A DNA stretch of 64,000 bases from Sulfitobacter alexandrii (lineage in GTDB: Bacteria; Pseudomonadota; Alphaproteobacteria; Rhodobacterales; Rhodobacteraceae): assembly GCF_001886735.1 (NCBI RefSeq), contig NZ_CP018076.1, forward strand, positions 930,001 to 994,000, read 5' to 3'. Below, piece by piece: positions 46,734 to 55,617 of this stretch. The notes under the pieces are model-generated. The model ran no database searches, was not told the DNA's origin, and saw only the letters and a program-made list of their open reading frames with translations. The translations under genes and the position numbers were made by a program. Numbering within the stretch: position 1 is the stretch's first letter; every line of letters begins with the position of its first letter.

Positions 46734-47299
46734 TGCGGGGTCTCGTCGCGGCGCTTCTGCTGGCCACCCCGCTGGCGGCGCAGGACACCGGCGCCAGTCG
46801 CGACGAGGGTCTGGCGGCCTGGAACCGTATCTTCGAAAAGGTATCGCATCCGCGCTGCACCAATTGTCACGTCGGCGACAGCAACGTGCCGATGTGGAAC
46901 GGGCTGGGATACGGTCCGGACACGGTGCATGGCATGGGCGTGATGGCGGACGAGACCCGGATCGGCGCGCTGAGCATGCCCTGCCGGACCTGTCACATCA
47001 CGTCGGACCGGCCCAACACGGTGCCGCACGCGCCGCCGCACATCGACGACGCGTGGCGGCTCGCCCCGGTTCAGTTGCAGTGGTTGGGGCGGACGAGCGC
47101 CGAGGTCTGCGCCCAGATGCGCGACCCCGAGACGAACGACGGCAACGACTTTGCGGAGCTGGCGGCGCATCTGCGGGACTCGGCCTTCGTGGCGTGGGGC
47201 TATGACCCCGGCGCGGGCCGGTCTGCCCCCGGTGGCACACCCGAAGACATCGCCCGCGACGTGGAGATATGGGGGGCCGCCGGTGGCCCCTGCGAGTAG
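46733..47299 (+). CDS. periplasmic di-haem cytochrome c of the molybdenum hydroxylase
   Basis: A 188-aa exported protein with a short signal peptide (MRGLVAALLLATPLAA) and two haem c sites, CTNCH (about residue 42-46) and CRTCH (about 84-88). It overlaps the large subunit by one base, so it is very likely its electron acceptor. The spacing between haem sites (about 40 residues) and overall length do not match a standard tandem class I cytochrome that I know. Confidence 0.82.
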   Translation: MRGLVAALLLATPLAAQDTGASRDEGLAAWNRIFEKVSHPRCTNCHVGDSNVPMWNGLGYGPDTVHGMGVMADETRIGALSMPCRTCHITSDRPNTVPHAPPHIDDAWRLAPVQLQWLGRTSAEVCAQMRDPETNDGNDFAELAAHLRDSAFVAWGYDPGAGRSAPGGTPEDIARDVEIWGAAGGPCE

Positions 47300-47335
47300 C
47301 CGTTTCCAGGGGCCGCCCGAACCGGTTGGTGCCGC

Positions 47336-48370
47336 ATGGAGGTTCTGAAGGTCGACCGCCCGGTCGCCGTGTCGGGCCTGGCGAACGTCCCCTTTCCACT
47401 GTCCGACCCGGCAGAAACCGAAGCGCTGCTGGCCCGCTGCCCGGTCGCTGCGGAAACGCCGCTGGTCGAGGCCGAAGCCATCGCGGTCGAAGCGGGCGTG
47501 GCGCAGGTCTGGGTCAAGGACGAGCGCAGGCGCATGGGGCTCGGCAGCTTCAAAGCGCTCGGGGCCGCGCATGTCATCGCCCGCCACGGGGCGCAGGCGC
47601 GGGACCGCACCTATGTGACCGCCAGCGCGGGAAACCACGGGCTTTCCGTTGCCGCGGGGGCAGCGGCCTTCGGGGCGCGGGCGGTGGTCTATATCGCCCA
47701 GACCGTCCCGGACACCTTTGCCGAACGGCTGGAAGAGCAGGGCGCCGAGGTGCGCCGGGTCGGCGAAACCTACGAAGCCGCAATGGCCGCGGCGGAGATG
47801 GAAGCGACCGCGCAAGGCTGGCATCTGCTGTCGGACGCGTCGTGGGAAGGCTATTCCGAGGATCCGCTGCGGGTGATGGAAGGGTATCTCGCGCTGATGG
47901 CAGAGGCGGTTCGCCAGATGCCGACCGTCCCCAGCCATGTCTTTCTGCAGGCAGGGGTCGGCGGGCTGGCGGCGGCCTGCGCGGCCCTGGCACGCGCGGC
48001 ATGGGGGGATGCCCCGCGGATCGTGGTGGTCGAGCCTGAAGCCGCGCCCTGCCTGCGCGACTCGATCGTTTCGGGGCGGGCGATGACGGTGCAGGGCGCC
48101 GTCAGCATCATGGGCCGGCTCGACTGCAAGGTGCCGTCGCTGATCGCGCTCAAGGGCCTTGCACGGGATGCGGATGCCTATGTCCTGATTTCGGAGGAGG
48201 AGGCGCAGGTCGGGGCGGGCACGGCCATGGTGGCGGGGCTCGGCTCGACCCCGTCGGGGGCGGCGGGCCTGTCCGCGCTGCTGGCGCTGGACGACACGGG
48301 CCGCGAGGCGTTGGCGCTGACGGCCGAATCCTGCGTCCTGTGCATTCTCAGCGAGGGGCTCGAGGGCTAG
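47336..48370 (+). CDS. PLP-dependent lyase, diaminopropionate ammonia-lyase-like
   Basis: A 344-aa fold-type II PLP enzyme. The PLP lysine lies in GLGSFKALGAAH (about residue 68), the phosphate loop region is ASAGNHGLSVAAGAAAFGA, and the C-terminal half has QAGVGGLAAACAA. It resembles diaminopropionate ammonia-lyase and threonine dehydratase-like proteins, which release ammonia from amino acids. It follows the cytochrome by 36 nt and may be in the same transcript. The exact substrate is uncertain. Confidence 0.75.
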   Translation: MEVLKVDRPVAVSGLANVPFPLSDPAETEALLARCPVAAETPLVEAEAIAVEAGVAQVWVKDERRRMGLGSFKALGAAHVIARHGAQARDRTYVTASAGNHGLSVAAGAAAFGARAVVYIAQTVPDTFAERLEEQGAEVRRVGETYEAAMAAAEMEATAQGWHLLSDASWEGYSEDPLRVMEGYLALMAEAVRQMPTVPSHVFLQAGVGGLAAACAALARAAWGDAPRIVVVEPEAAPCLRDSIVSGRAMTVQGAVSIMGRLDCKVPSLIALKGLARDADAYVLISEEEAQVGAGTAMVAGLGSTPSGAAGLSALLALDDTGREALALTAESCVLCILSEGLEG

Positions 48371-48420
48371 ATCGGGCCCTGCGCCGGGTGGTCCGAAGTG
48401 CAAAGTCCGCATGCCCCGGC

Positions 48421-48448
48421 TTGACGCCTCGGACGGGATGACTTAACT
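48421..48448 (+). promoter_or_regulatory. candidate promoter of tRNA-Gly
   Basis: TTGACG (48421-48426) and TTAACT (48443-48448) are 16 nt apart. The tRNA 5' end is 11 nt downstream, which would give a very short leader. Confidence 0.5.
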
Positions 48449-48458
48449 CCGGGGCAGC

Positions 48459-48532
48459 GCGGGCGTTGTGTAATGGTAAGACCTCAGCCTTCCAAGCTGA
48501 TGATACGGGTTCGATTCCCGTCGCCCGCTCCA
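48459..48532 (+). tRNA. tRNA-Gly (anticodon TCC)
   Basis: A cloverleaf folds fully: acceptor GCGGGCG (48459-48465) with CGCCCGC (48522-48528), anticodon stem TCAGC/GCTGA with loop CTTCCAA (anticodon TCC), and T arm CGGGTTCGATTCCCG. Discriminator T is followed by an encoded CCA (48530-48532). It is single, not in a cluster. Confidence 0.96.
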
Positions 48533-48621
48533 TCTTCCTCGGCCAGTGACTGCGACACCTCGGGCGCTTGACCCGCGCTTCCCGCCGCGCCAAGACACGG
48601 CACGACGACAAAGGACGACGC

Positions 48622-50424
48622 ATGGCACGCACCCCCGCACCCGCACCGACCCAGACCGAGGAACGCGCGAAATCGCGGCAGATCGGGGCGTTGAAGGCGC
48701 TGCTGCCGTTCATGAGACCCTATAGGGGCCTTGCCGCCCTGGCCGTGCTGGCGCTGGTGCTGACCGCGATGGTGTCGCTCACCCTCCCGCTGGCCGTGCG
48801 CCGGGTCGTGGACAACTTCCGCGTCGCGGAAACCGAGCTGCTGGACCGCTATTTCCTCGCCGCGCTCGGGATCGCGGCACTTCTGGCGGTAGGTACCGGC
48901 CTGCGCTACGCGCTGGTGACGCGGCTGGGCGAACGGGTGGTTGCCGACATCCGGCGGTCGGTTTTCGACCGGGTGATCTCCATGAGCCCCGCGTTCTACG
49001 AACGCATCATGACCGGCGAGGTTCTGAGCCGGATCACCACCGACACCACGCTGATCCTCAGCGTCATCGGGTCTTCGGTCTCGATCGCGCTGCGCAACAT
49101 CCTGATCTTCGTCGGCGGGCTTGCCCTGATGCTGCTGACGTCGGCCAAGCTGACCGGTCTGGTCCTGCTGATCGTGCCGGCCGTCATCATCCCGATTCTC
49201 GTGCTGGGCCGCAGGTTGCGGGTCATCAGCCGCGAAAACCAGGATTGGATCGCGGCGTCATCCGGCAATGCCTCGGAAAGCCTCGGCGCGGTGCAGACGG
49301 TTCAGGCCTTCACCCATGAGACCGTGACGCGCGATGCCTTTGCCCGGATGACCGAAGGCTCCTTCGATGCGGCGCGCCGCAGGATCAAGACCCGCGCGGC
49401 GATGACCGTCATCGTGATCTTCCTTGTCTTCACCGGTGTGGTCGGCGTGCTCTGGATCGGGGCCAACGATGTCCGGGCGGGCGACATGACACCCGGCGCG
49501 CTGGTGCAGTTCGTCATCTACGCCGTGATGGTCGCCGGCGGGGTCGCGGCACTGTCGGAAATCTGGGGCGAGTTGCAGCGCGCGGCGGGGGCGACGGAAC
49601 GGCTCGTCGAACTGCTGCACGCCGAGGACAGCGTGCAGGACCCGGTTAGCGCATCGGCGCTTCCGGAACCGGCGCGGGGGCATATCGCGTTCGAGGACGT
49701 GCATTTCTCCTATCCCGCGCGACCGGACACTGCCGCGCTCGACGGGGTGACGCTGGACATCCGGCCGGGAGAAACGGTGGCCTTTGTCGGGCCGTCAGGC
49801 GCCGGCAAGACCACGATCATCCAGCTGATCCTGCGGTTCTACGACCCCGTGTCCGGCCGGATCACGCTGGATGGCGTGGACCTGCGGGACGTGGCGCGCG
49901 ATGCCTTCCGGCGGGCGATTGCGCTGGTCCCGCAAGACCCGGTGATCTTTGCCGCGTCGGCATCGGAAAACATTCGGTTCGGTCGACCGGACGCCACCGA
50001 TGCCGAGGTGGAAGCCGCCGCACGCGCCGCCGCCGCGCACGATTTCATCGCCGCGCTGCCCGAGGGTTACGACAGCTATCTCGGTGAGCGGGGCGTGATG
50101 CTTTCCGGCGGGCAGAAACAACGCATCGCCATCGCACGCGCCATCCTTCGGGATGCGCCGGTGCTGCTGCTGGACGAGGCGACCAGCGCTCTCGACGCGG
50201 AAAGCGAACGTGCGGTGCAACGGGCCGTCGATCACCTCAGCCGCGACCGCACCACGCTGATCGTCGCGCACCGGCTGGCCACGGTGAAAAAGGCCGACCG
50301 TATCGTCGTGCTGGAGGCCGGACGGGTGGTCGCCATGGGCACCCATGATGATCTGGTGGCCAAGGGCGGGCTCTACGCGCGGCTGGCGCGGCTGCAGTTC
50401 ACCGACGGTATCGCGGCCGAGTAG
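48622..50424 (+). CDS. ABC exporter, fused permease-ATPase (MsbA/BmrA type)
   Basis: A 600-aa half-transporter. Six membrane helices lie in residues 30-320 and the ATPase in the C-terminal half: Walker A GPSGAGKT (about residue 393-400), signature LSGGQKQR, Walker B VLLLDEATSALD, and H-loop AHRLATV. Substrate is unknown; lipid, drug or peptide export are all possible. I use ATG 48622 (MARTPAPAPT) rather than 48568 because an AAGGACGACGC stretch precedes it and the extension looks non-coding. Confidence 0.9.
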   Translation: MARTPAPAPTQTEERAKSRQIGALKALLPFMRPYRGLAALAVLALVLTAMVSLTLPLAVRRVVDNFRVAETELLDRYFLAALGIAALLAVGTGLRYALVTRLGERVVADIRRSVFDRVISMSPAFYERIMTGEVLSRITTDTTLILSVIGSSVSIALRNILIFVGGLALMLLTSAKLTGLVLLIVPAVIIPILVLGRRLRVISRENQDWIAASSGNASESLGAVQTVQAFTHETVTRDAFARMTEGSFDAARRRIKTRAAMTVIVIFLVFTGVVGVLWIGANDVRAGDMTPGALVQFVIYAVMVAGGVAALSEIWGELQRAAGATERLVELLHAEDSVQDPVSASALPEPARGHIAFEDVHFSYPARPDTAALDGVTLDIRPGETVAFVGPSGAGKTTIIQLILRFYDPVSGRITLDGVDLRDVARDAFRRAIALVPQDPVIFAASASENIRFGRPDATDAEVEAAARAAAAHDFIAALPEGYDSYLGERGVMLSGGQKQRIAIARAILRDAPVLLLDEATSALDAESERAVQRAVDHLSRDRTTLIVAHRLATVKKADRIVVLEAGRVVAMGTHDDLVAKGGLYARLARLQFTDGIAAE

Positions 50425-50573
50425 ACATATCGCCAATGTGGCGGTGTTCCGCTGCGTCATCCCGCGTGCCCCAGCGTCACCGGTGGACATCATCTTGCGA
50501 ACAGCCGCTTTTCATCGCATCCTCCGGGCTGGAAAAAATTCAGCCGGAAACCGGCAATCGGGGAGGATAGGCC

Positions 50574-52439
50574 ATGGGATACAGTGGTATCGAAGACCGC
50601 ACGAAGATCGAAAGCGAAATGCCCTGGGCGGAGCGGGATCTGCCCAAGACACTGTACGGCCTGATCGAACGGACGACCGGCAAGTTCCCGAACCACAAGG
50701 CGATCAGCTACCAGATCCTATCCGGGCCCAAGGACAAGGCCGAGACGTTCACCTGGACCCAGCTCAAGGACAAGGTCAGCCAGACGGCGAACCTTTTCAG
50801 GTCCCTCGGGATCGGCCCCAAGGACGTGGTGGCCTACGTCCTGCCCAACTGCAACGAGACCGTACTGGCGCTGCTGGGCGGTGGGGTTGCGGGGATCGCC
50901 AACCCCATCAACCCGCTGCTGGACGCCGAGCAGATCGGCTCCATCCTGCGGGAGACCGGCGCATCCGTGGTCGTGACCCTGCGGCCCTTTCCCAAGACCG
51001 ACGTGGCCCAGAAGACCGCCGAGGCGGTCAAGCTGGCGCCGGGGGTGCACACGGTGCTCGAAGTCGACCTCGTGCGCTACCTGACGCCGCCGAAATCGTG
51101 GATCGTGCCGCTGATCCGACCCAAGGGCTTGACCGAGAACCAGGCCAAGTACCTCGACTTCAACGCCGAGATCGCGAAGCAACCCAAGGAACTGACATTC
51201 GAGGATGTTCAGGAAGACCGCGTGGCCTTCTACTTCCACACCGGGGGCACGACCGGCATGCCCAAGGTAGCTCAGCACCTCTATTCCGGCACGATCTACA
51301 ACGGTTGGGTCGGCTCGGAACTGCTGCTGACGGAAGACGACGTGATGCTGTGCCCGCTGCCGCTGTTCCACGTCATGGCCTGCCAGGTGATGCTGCTTGG
51401 GGCGTTGTCGTCGGGGGCGCACATCGTTTTCCCGACGCCGCAGGGCTACCGGGGCGAGGGCGTGTTCGACAACCTGTGGAAACTGGTCGAGCGGTGGAAA
51501 GTCACCTTTGTCGTTTCCGTGCCCACGGCCCTTGCAGCGACGATGCAGCGGCCCGTCGATGCCGATATCTCGACCGTCAAGACGGCCTTTTCCGGGTCGG
51601 CGCCCCTGCCGCTGGAACTGTTCCGGCGCTTTGAAAAGACGACCGGCATGACCATCGTCGAAGGCTACGGCATGACCGAGGCCACCTGTCTCGTGTCCGG
51701 CAACCCCATTGACGGTCTCAAGAAGGTCGGCTCCATCGGCATTCCCTTCCCCTATACCGAGGTGAAGATCGTCAGCAACGGCAAGGAACTTGGCGTGGAC
51801 GAGATCGGCGAGATCTGCGTGTCGAACCCCGGTGTCTATGTCGGCAATACCTACACCGAGGCGGAGAAGAACAAGGATCTCTATTACGAGGGGCGTTTCC
51901 TGCGCACCGGAGACCTGGGCCGGATGGATGCGGACGGTTACCTCTGGATCACCGGCCGGTCCAAGGACCTGATCATTCGCGGCGGTCACAATATCGACCC
52001 CGCCGAGATCGAGGAGGCGCTCCTGGGCCACGACGCGGTCGCCTTTGCCGGGGCGATCGGGCAGCCCGACGCCCACGCGGGCGAGCTGCCCTGCGCCTAC
52101 GTCGAACTTGTCGAAGGCTCGGAGGTGACCGAGGAGGAACTGCTGGCCTACGCCACCGAAAAGGTCCACGAGCGTGCGGCACAGCCCAAGCACATCACCA
52201 TCATGAAGGAACTGCCCAAGACCGCGGTCGGCAAGATCTTCAAGCCCGACCTGCGCAAGGACGCGATCACGCGGGTTTATGATGCGGCTCTCAAGGACGC
52301 GGATTGCGCGGCGCGGGTCGATCACGTGGTCGATGACAAGAAGCGCGGTCTGGTTGCCAAGATCAGCATGAACGGCGCGTCGAAGGAAGCCGTGGGCAAG
52401 GTGCTCGACAGCTTCACCCGCCCCTGGGATGCGGCGTGA
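50574..52439 (+). CDS. acyl-CoA synthetase (AMP-forming)
   Basis: A 621-aa ANL-family ligase. The AMP-binding P-loop is YFHTGGTTGMPKVA (about residue 221-234), VEGYGMTEATCLVSG is the A5 region, and the C-terminal catalytic lysine lies in PKTAVGKIFKPDLR. It activates a carboxylic acid, fatty or aryl, to its CoA thioester. Strong SD GGGGAGGA precedes. It overlaps the esterase by 4 bp (GTGA), so the two probably act in sequence: ester cleavage, then CoA activation. Confidence 0.9.
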   Translation: MGYSGIEDRTKIESEMPWAERDLPKTLYGLIERTTGKFPNHKAISYQILSGPKDKAETFTWTQLKDKVSQTANLFRSLGIGPKDVVAYVLPNCNETVLALLGGGVAGIANPINPLLDAEQIGSILRETGASVVVTLRPFPKTDVAQKTAEAVKLAPGVHTVLEVDLVRYLTPPKSWIVPLIRPKGLTENQAKYLDFNAEIAKQPKELTFEDVQEDRVAFYFHTGGTTGMPKVAQHLYSGTIYNGWVGSELLLTEDDVMLCPLPLFHVMACQVMLLGALSSGAHIVFPTPQGYRGEGVFDNLWKLVERWKVTFVVSVPTALAATMQRPVDADISTVKTAFSGSAPLPLELFRRFEKTTGMTIVEGYGMTEATCLVSGNPIDGLKKVGSIGIPFPYTEVKIVSNGKELGVDEIGEICVSNPGVYVGNTYTEAEKNKDLYYEGRFLRTGDLGRMDADGYLWITGRSKDLIIRGGHNIDPAEIEEALLGHDAVAFAGAIGQPDAHAGELPCAYVELVEGSEVTEEELLAYATEKVHERAAQPKHITIMKELPKTAVGKIFKPDLRKDAITRVYDAALKDADCAARVDHVVDDKKRGLVAKISMNGASKEAVGKVLDSFTRPWDAA

Positions 52440-53386
52440 GCAAACCTGACTACCGCAGCCTGATCGACGCCGAGACCTGGGCCTATATCGAGCGGCTCGA
52501 CGCGGCCTATCCGCCCGATGCCGTCGATCTCTCCGTCGAGGATCAGCGGCGCGTCTACGATGCGATGTGCCGGATCTTCGACCAGGGCAGGCCGCCGGGT
52601 CTCATGGTGCGCGACCTGCCCTATGGCGCCGTGCCCTGCCGGATCTACGAAAAGACGCCAACGGACGTTACGGTTGTCTACTACCACGGGGGCGGCTTCG
52701 TGGTGGGCGGGCTGGACAGTCACGATGACGTCTGCGCCGCCATCTGCGACCGGACGGGGTACCGGGTGATCTCCGTCGATTACGGGCTGGCGCCTGAGAC
52801 CGTCTTTCCCGGCTGTTTCGAGGACGCCTATGCCGCGTTCAAGGCCATTGCCCGTGTCCATCCGGGGCCGCTGGTCCTTGCCGGGGACAGTGCGGGCGGC
52901 AACCTCGCCGCCGCCGTGTCGCATCAGGCGCGGCGGGCTGCGCCGGGCCGGATCGTGGGCCAGGTGCTGATCTATCCCGGCCTCGGCGGGGATTGGGGGC
53001 AGGGGTCCTACGTGGAACATGCCGAAGCGCCGCAACTGACCGTAGCGGACATGGCGTTCTACCAGAAGGTCCGTACCGGCGGGGCCGAGCCGCCGGTGGA
53101 CGACCCGCGCTACGCGCCGTTGAACGACAACGATTTTTCCGGCTTGCCGCCAAGCGTGCTGGTCACGGCGGAGTGCGACCCGCTGGCCAGCGACGGTGAG
53201 GCCTACCGCGACAAGCTGCGCGCGGCGGGTGGTCAGGCGGTGTGGTTCAATGAGCCCGGCATGGTGCACGGTTGCCTGCGGGCGCGGAGCATGTCGTCGC
53301 GCGCCGCCGTCTTCTTCGACCGGGTGGTCGACGGGATCGCCGCACTGGGTCGAGGCGACTGGCCCTACGGGGACGTCGACGGCTGA
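52436..53386 (+). CDS. alpha/beta hydrolase, hormone-sensitive-lipase-like esterase
   Basis: A 316-aa cytosolic hydrolase. The oxyanion motif is YYHGGGFVVGG (about residue 81-91), the nucleophile motif is GDSAGGN (about 145-151), and the late acid and His are likely in AECDPLASDG and MVHGC. The start is GTG at 52436, within the ligase stop. Esters of medium acyl chains are the usual substrates of this family. Confidence 0.88.
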   Translation: MSKPDYRSLIDAETWAYIERLDAAYPPDAVDLSVEDQRRVYDAMCRIFDQGRPPGLMVRDLPYGAVPCRIYEKTPTDVTVVYYHGGGFVVGGLDSHDDVCAAICDRTGYRVISVDYGLAPETVFPGCFEDAYAAFKAIARVHPGPLVLAGDSAGGNLAAAVSHQARRAAPGRIVGQVLIYPGLGGDWGQGSYVEHAEAPQLTVADMAFYQKVRTGGAEPPVDDPRYAPLNDNDFSGLPPSVLVTAECDPLASDGEAYRDKLRAAGGQAVWFNEPGMVHGCLRARSMSSRAAVFFDRVVDGIAALGRGDWPYGDVDG

Positions 53387-53419
53387 CCCCTTGCGGGCAC
53401 GACGCCCGGGCGGTGGCGT

Positions 53420-54256
53420 TCAGTCGAGGAAGCTTTTCGCCTTCATCGTATCGGCCACCGGGGCGCCCAACCGATGCAGTATCGTGGGCGCGAGCTGAAG
53501 CTGGTCGATCACCGTATCCGGGCGCGGCCCCTTTGCCGGACCGAAGTAGTAGAGCGCGGCATCCTGCTGCAACTCGCCCCGGCCGCCGTGGTGGCCGCGT
53601 TCGTCCTGCCCATGGTCCGCCGTCACGATGATCTCGTAGCCCGCCGCCATCCACTTGGAGATGAAGGGCGCCAGCATCTCGTCCATCACGGCGCAGGCGT
53701 GGTCCATCTCCTGGCAGTCGTGGAAGAACCGGTGTCCCATGCTGTCCAGCGTGCAGGTGTGCAGCATACCGTAGTTGAGCCCGAACCGGACGCAGAGGTT
53801 TGTCAGCGTGGCAAAGAGATCGACGTCGGAGGGGGTCATCTGGTTGACCAGCCCGTAGCCGGTCATCGTGTGAAACCGTCCGTGGTTGATCGTATCGCTG
53901 TCCGGCTCGTCGTACTCGATGTCGCGGACGTAGTCGAAGGGGTGACGGTTGAAGAATTCCGACCAGAAGGAATGGGCCACGGCGCCCGTCACGCCGCCGC
54001 CCGCGCGGACCTGGGCAAAGACATCCTTTTCCTTCAGGCGAAAGACGTTCCCGTTGCCGGTACAGCCATGCTGCGCGGGGGCGACGCCGGTGTGGATCGA
54101 CGCATAGCACGACGCCGAGATGGAAGGCAGGACCGCGCGGATCTTCCAGACGCGGGCATCGCCGGACTGTACCCACCCTTCGAGATTGCCGAACAGGCGG
54201 CGCCAGTTCCGGTAGGGCACGCCATCGAGGATGATCAGCAGCAGTTTCTTGTCCAT
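53420..54256 (-). CDS. alkaline phosphatase superfamily (nucleotide pyrophosphatase/phosphodiesterase-like) protein
   Basis: A 278-aa protein. The first metal Asp is in LLLIILDGVPYRNW (about residue 10), the nucleophile region is PSISASCYASIHTG (about 44-57), and the late metal site is VTADHGQDERGHHGG (about 211-225). There is no signal peptide, unlike most such enzymes, so it appears cytosolic and is shorter than typical NPPs. Start set by SD GGAGG. Substrate unknown. Confidence 0.75.
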   Translation of the reverse strand: MDKKLLLIILDGVPYRNWRRLFGNLEGWVQSGDARVWKIRAVLPSISASCYASIHTGVAPAQHGCTGNGNVFRLKEKDVFAQVRAGGGVTGAVAHSFWSEFFNRHPFDYVRDIEYDEPDSDTINHGRFHTMTGYGLVNQMTPSDVDLFATLTNLCVRFGLNYGMLHTCTLDSMGHRFFHDCQEMDHACAVMDEMLAPFISKWMAAGYEIIVTADHGQDERGHHGGRGELQQDAALYYFGPAKGPRPDTVIDQLQLAPTILHRLGAPVADTMKAKSFLD

Positions 54257-54323
54257 TAAGGCACCTCCATCGTTGCGGCAGTATGACCGCAGGCGGCGCG
54301 GGGGTGCAACGGCTTACCTGCGG

Positions 54324-55286
54324 TCAGAACACCGCGTGATCGCCGCGTTCCGGCAACGCGCGCCCGGCCAGCAGGGCGGCGAAATGATCGAAGAGCCTGT
54401 CCTGCCCGGTTTCCGGTGTCGCGTCGGCGTCGTATCGCCCTTCCGCGGCGTTCCAGACCAGCATGGATTCGGTGGCGTAGTAGTGGCCGATCCGCGCGAA
54501 TTCCGCCTTCGCCCCCAGTCGCGGGGTGAACCGGCCGCCAAGGTCGAGCCCCCGCGCCACGCCGCGCAGCAGGAAAGGCGGCACGCTGCGGTATCGCGGC
54601 GGCATCCCCGCCAGTTTGAACAGCGCCGCGCCCATGTCGCGCGGGGTCAGCGCGGGGCCGGGGCCGCCGATCGGCAGGACGCGGTCCGCCAGCGCCGGGT
54701 CGTCGAGGCAGCGGACGATATAGGCGCCGAGGTCGCGGTTGCTGATCGGCTTGCAGGCGGTCAGGTCGCCACGGCCGAACAGCAGGTAGGGCTTGCCCTG
54801 ACGCACGCGCTCCACCTGTCCCGAGAGGGACTTGAAGAAGGCCGTGGGCCGCACGATGCCGTAGCGCAGGCCGGAACCGATCAGGCGGTCCTCGAAGGCG
54901 CGCTTGGCGTGCTGGAAGGCGAGGCGCGGTTTCTGGACGCAGATCGCGGACAGCAGGATGAACTGCCCCACGCCCGCGTCCTGCGCGGCCCGTAGCAAGG
55001 CCAGGTTGGCATCATGGTCGGTCGCCCATGCGTCGGCGGGCGCGCCGGTGCGCGACGCGATGCAGGAAACGACACCGTCCACCCCCGCGGTGCGCAGGCT
55101 CGCGGCAAGCTGTCCGGTGTCCATCATGTCCGCTTGCTGGAAGTCGATGCCGGGCAGGTTCGGATCGCGCCGCCCCAGCGCCAGTACCGCGTGGCCTGCA
55201 TCGCGAAGGGCCATCGCGGTGGCCCGACCTGCGGTGCCGGTTGCCCCGGCAATGGCGATCCTGCGGGGAGCAGTCGGGTGGCACAC
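54324..55286 (-). CDS. NAD(P)H-binding reductase resembling BciA-type 8-vinyl reductase
   Basis: A 320-aa SDR/NmrA-like protein. The NADP motif is IAGATGTAGRATAMALRDAG near residues 10-29. RPTAFFKSLSGQVERVRQGK and LTACKPISNRDLGAYIVRCL strongly recall divinyl chlorophyllide a 8-vinyl-reductase (BciA). The start is taken as GTG 55286 with GGAG 8 nt before; codons upstream to 55469 overlap the divergent small gene and look non-coding. No other bacteriochlorophyll gene is in the window, so its real role is open. Confidence 0.72.
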   Translation of the reverse strand: MCHPTAPRRIAIAGATGTAGRATAMALRDAGHAVLALGRRDPNLPGIDFQQADMMDTGQLAASLRTAGVDGVVSCIASRTGAPADAWATDHDANLALLRAAQDAGVGQFILLSAICVQKPRLAFQHAKRAFEDRLIGSGLRYGIVRPTAFFKSLSGQVERVRQGKPYLLFGRGDLTACKPISNRDLGAYIVRCLDDPALADRVLPIGGPGPALTPRDMGAALFKLAGMPPRYRSVPPFLLRGVARGLDLGGRFTPRLGAKAEFARIGHYYATESMLVWNAAEGRYDADATPETGQDRLFDHFAALLAGRALPERGDHAVF

Positions 55287-55428
55287 GTGCGTTTCTCCGG
55301 TTCGGACCGCTTCATTCGACACCAGCGAGGCGGTCGGTGCAACGGCGGGTTTTCCCTTCTCGCTTGTCCACTTTGGCGAAAAGTCGACCCGTGATAGAAT
55401 CCGTCCATTGGAATCAGAGGTCAATTTC

Positions 55429-55611
55429 ATGAAACACTGGATTACACGGGTGACGGAAGACGCGGCCACGTCGCGTAAGGACGATCAAGGCGTGGTGCGG
55501 CTGGGCACCGGAAAATGCATGGAAAAGGGCTGCGGCTGCCCGAGCTTCGTGGATCCGCCGGGCGGCTTCAATTGTGCCCGATGCGGTCATGCGAAATCCG
55601 AACACTGGTAA
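55429..55611 (+). CDS. 60-aa Cys-rich, probable zinc-binding small protein
   Basis: An unrecognised small protein. Five Cys near the C-terminal half (CMEKGCGC then CARCGH) plus a C-terminal His make a zinc-ribbon-like set. It is divergent from the BciA-like gene and is followed 6 nt later by a GTG-started gene, so the two may be co-transcribed. Coding is supported by start, spacing and composition; no clear SD beyond AGAGG at about 9 nt. Confidence 0.65.
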   Translation: MKHWITRVTEDAATSRKDDQGVVRLGTGKCMEKGCGCPSFVDPPGGFNCARCGHAKSEHW

Positions 55612-55617
55612 GGCAAG

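Noticed and set aside
48459..48532. tRNA-Gly considered as an integration site
   Set aside because: No integrase and no second copy of the tRNA 3' end was seen downstream, and the following genes have normal composition.
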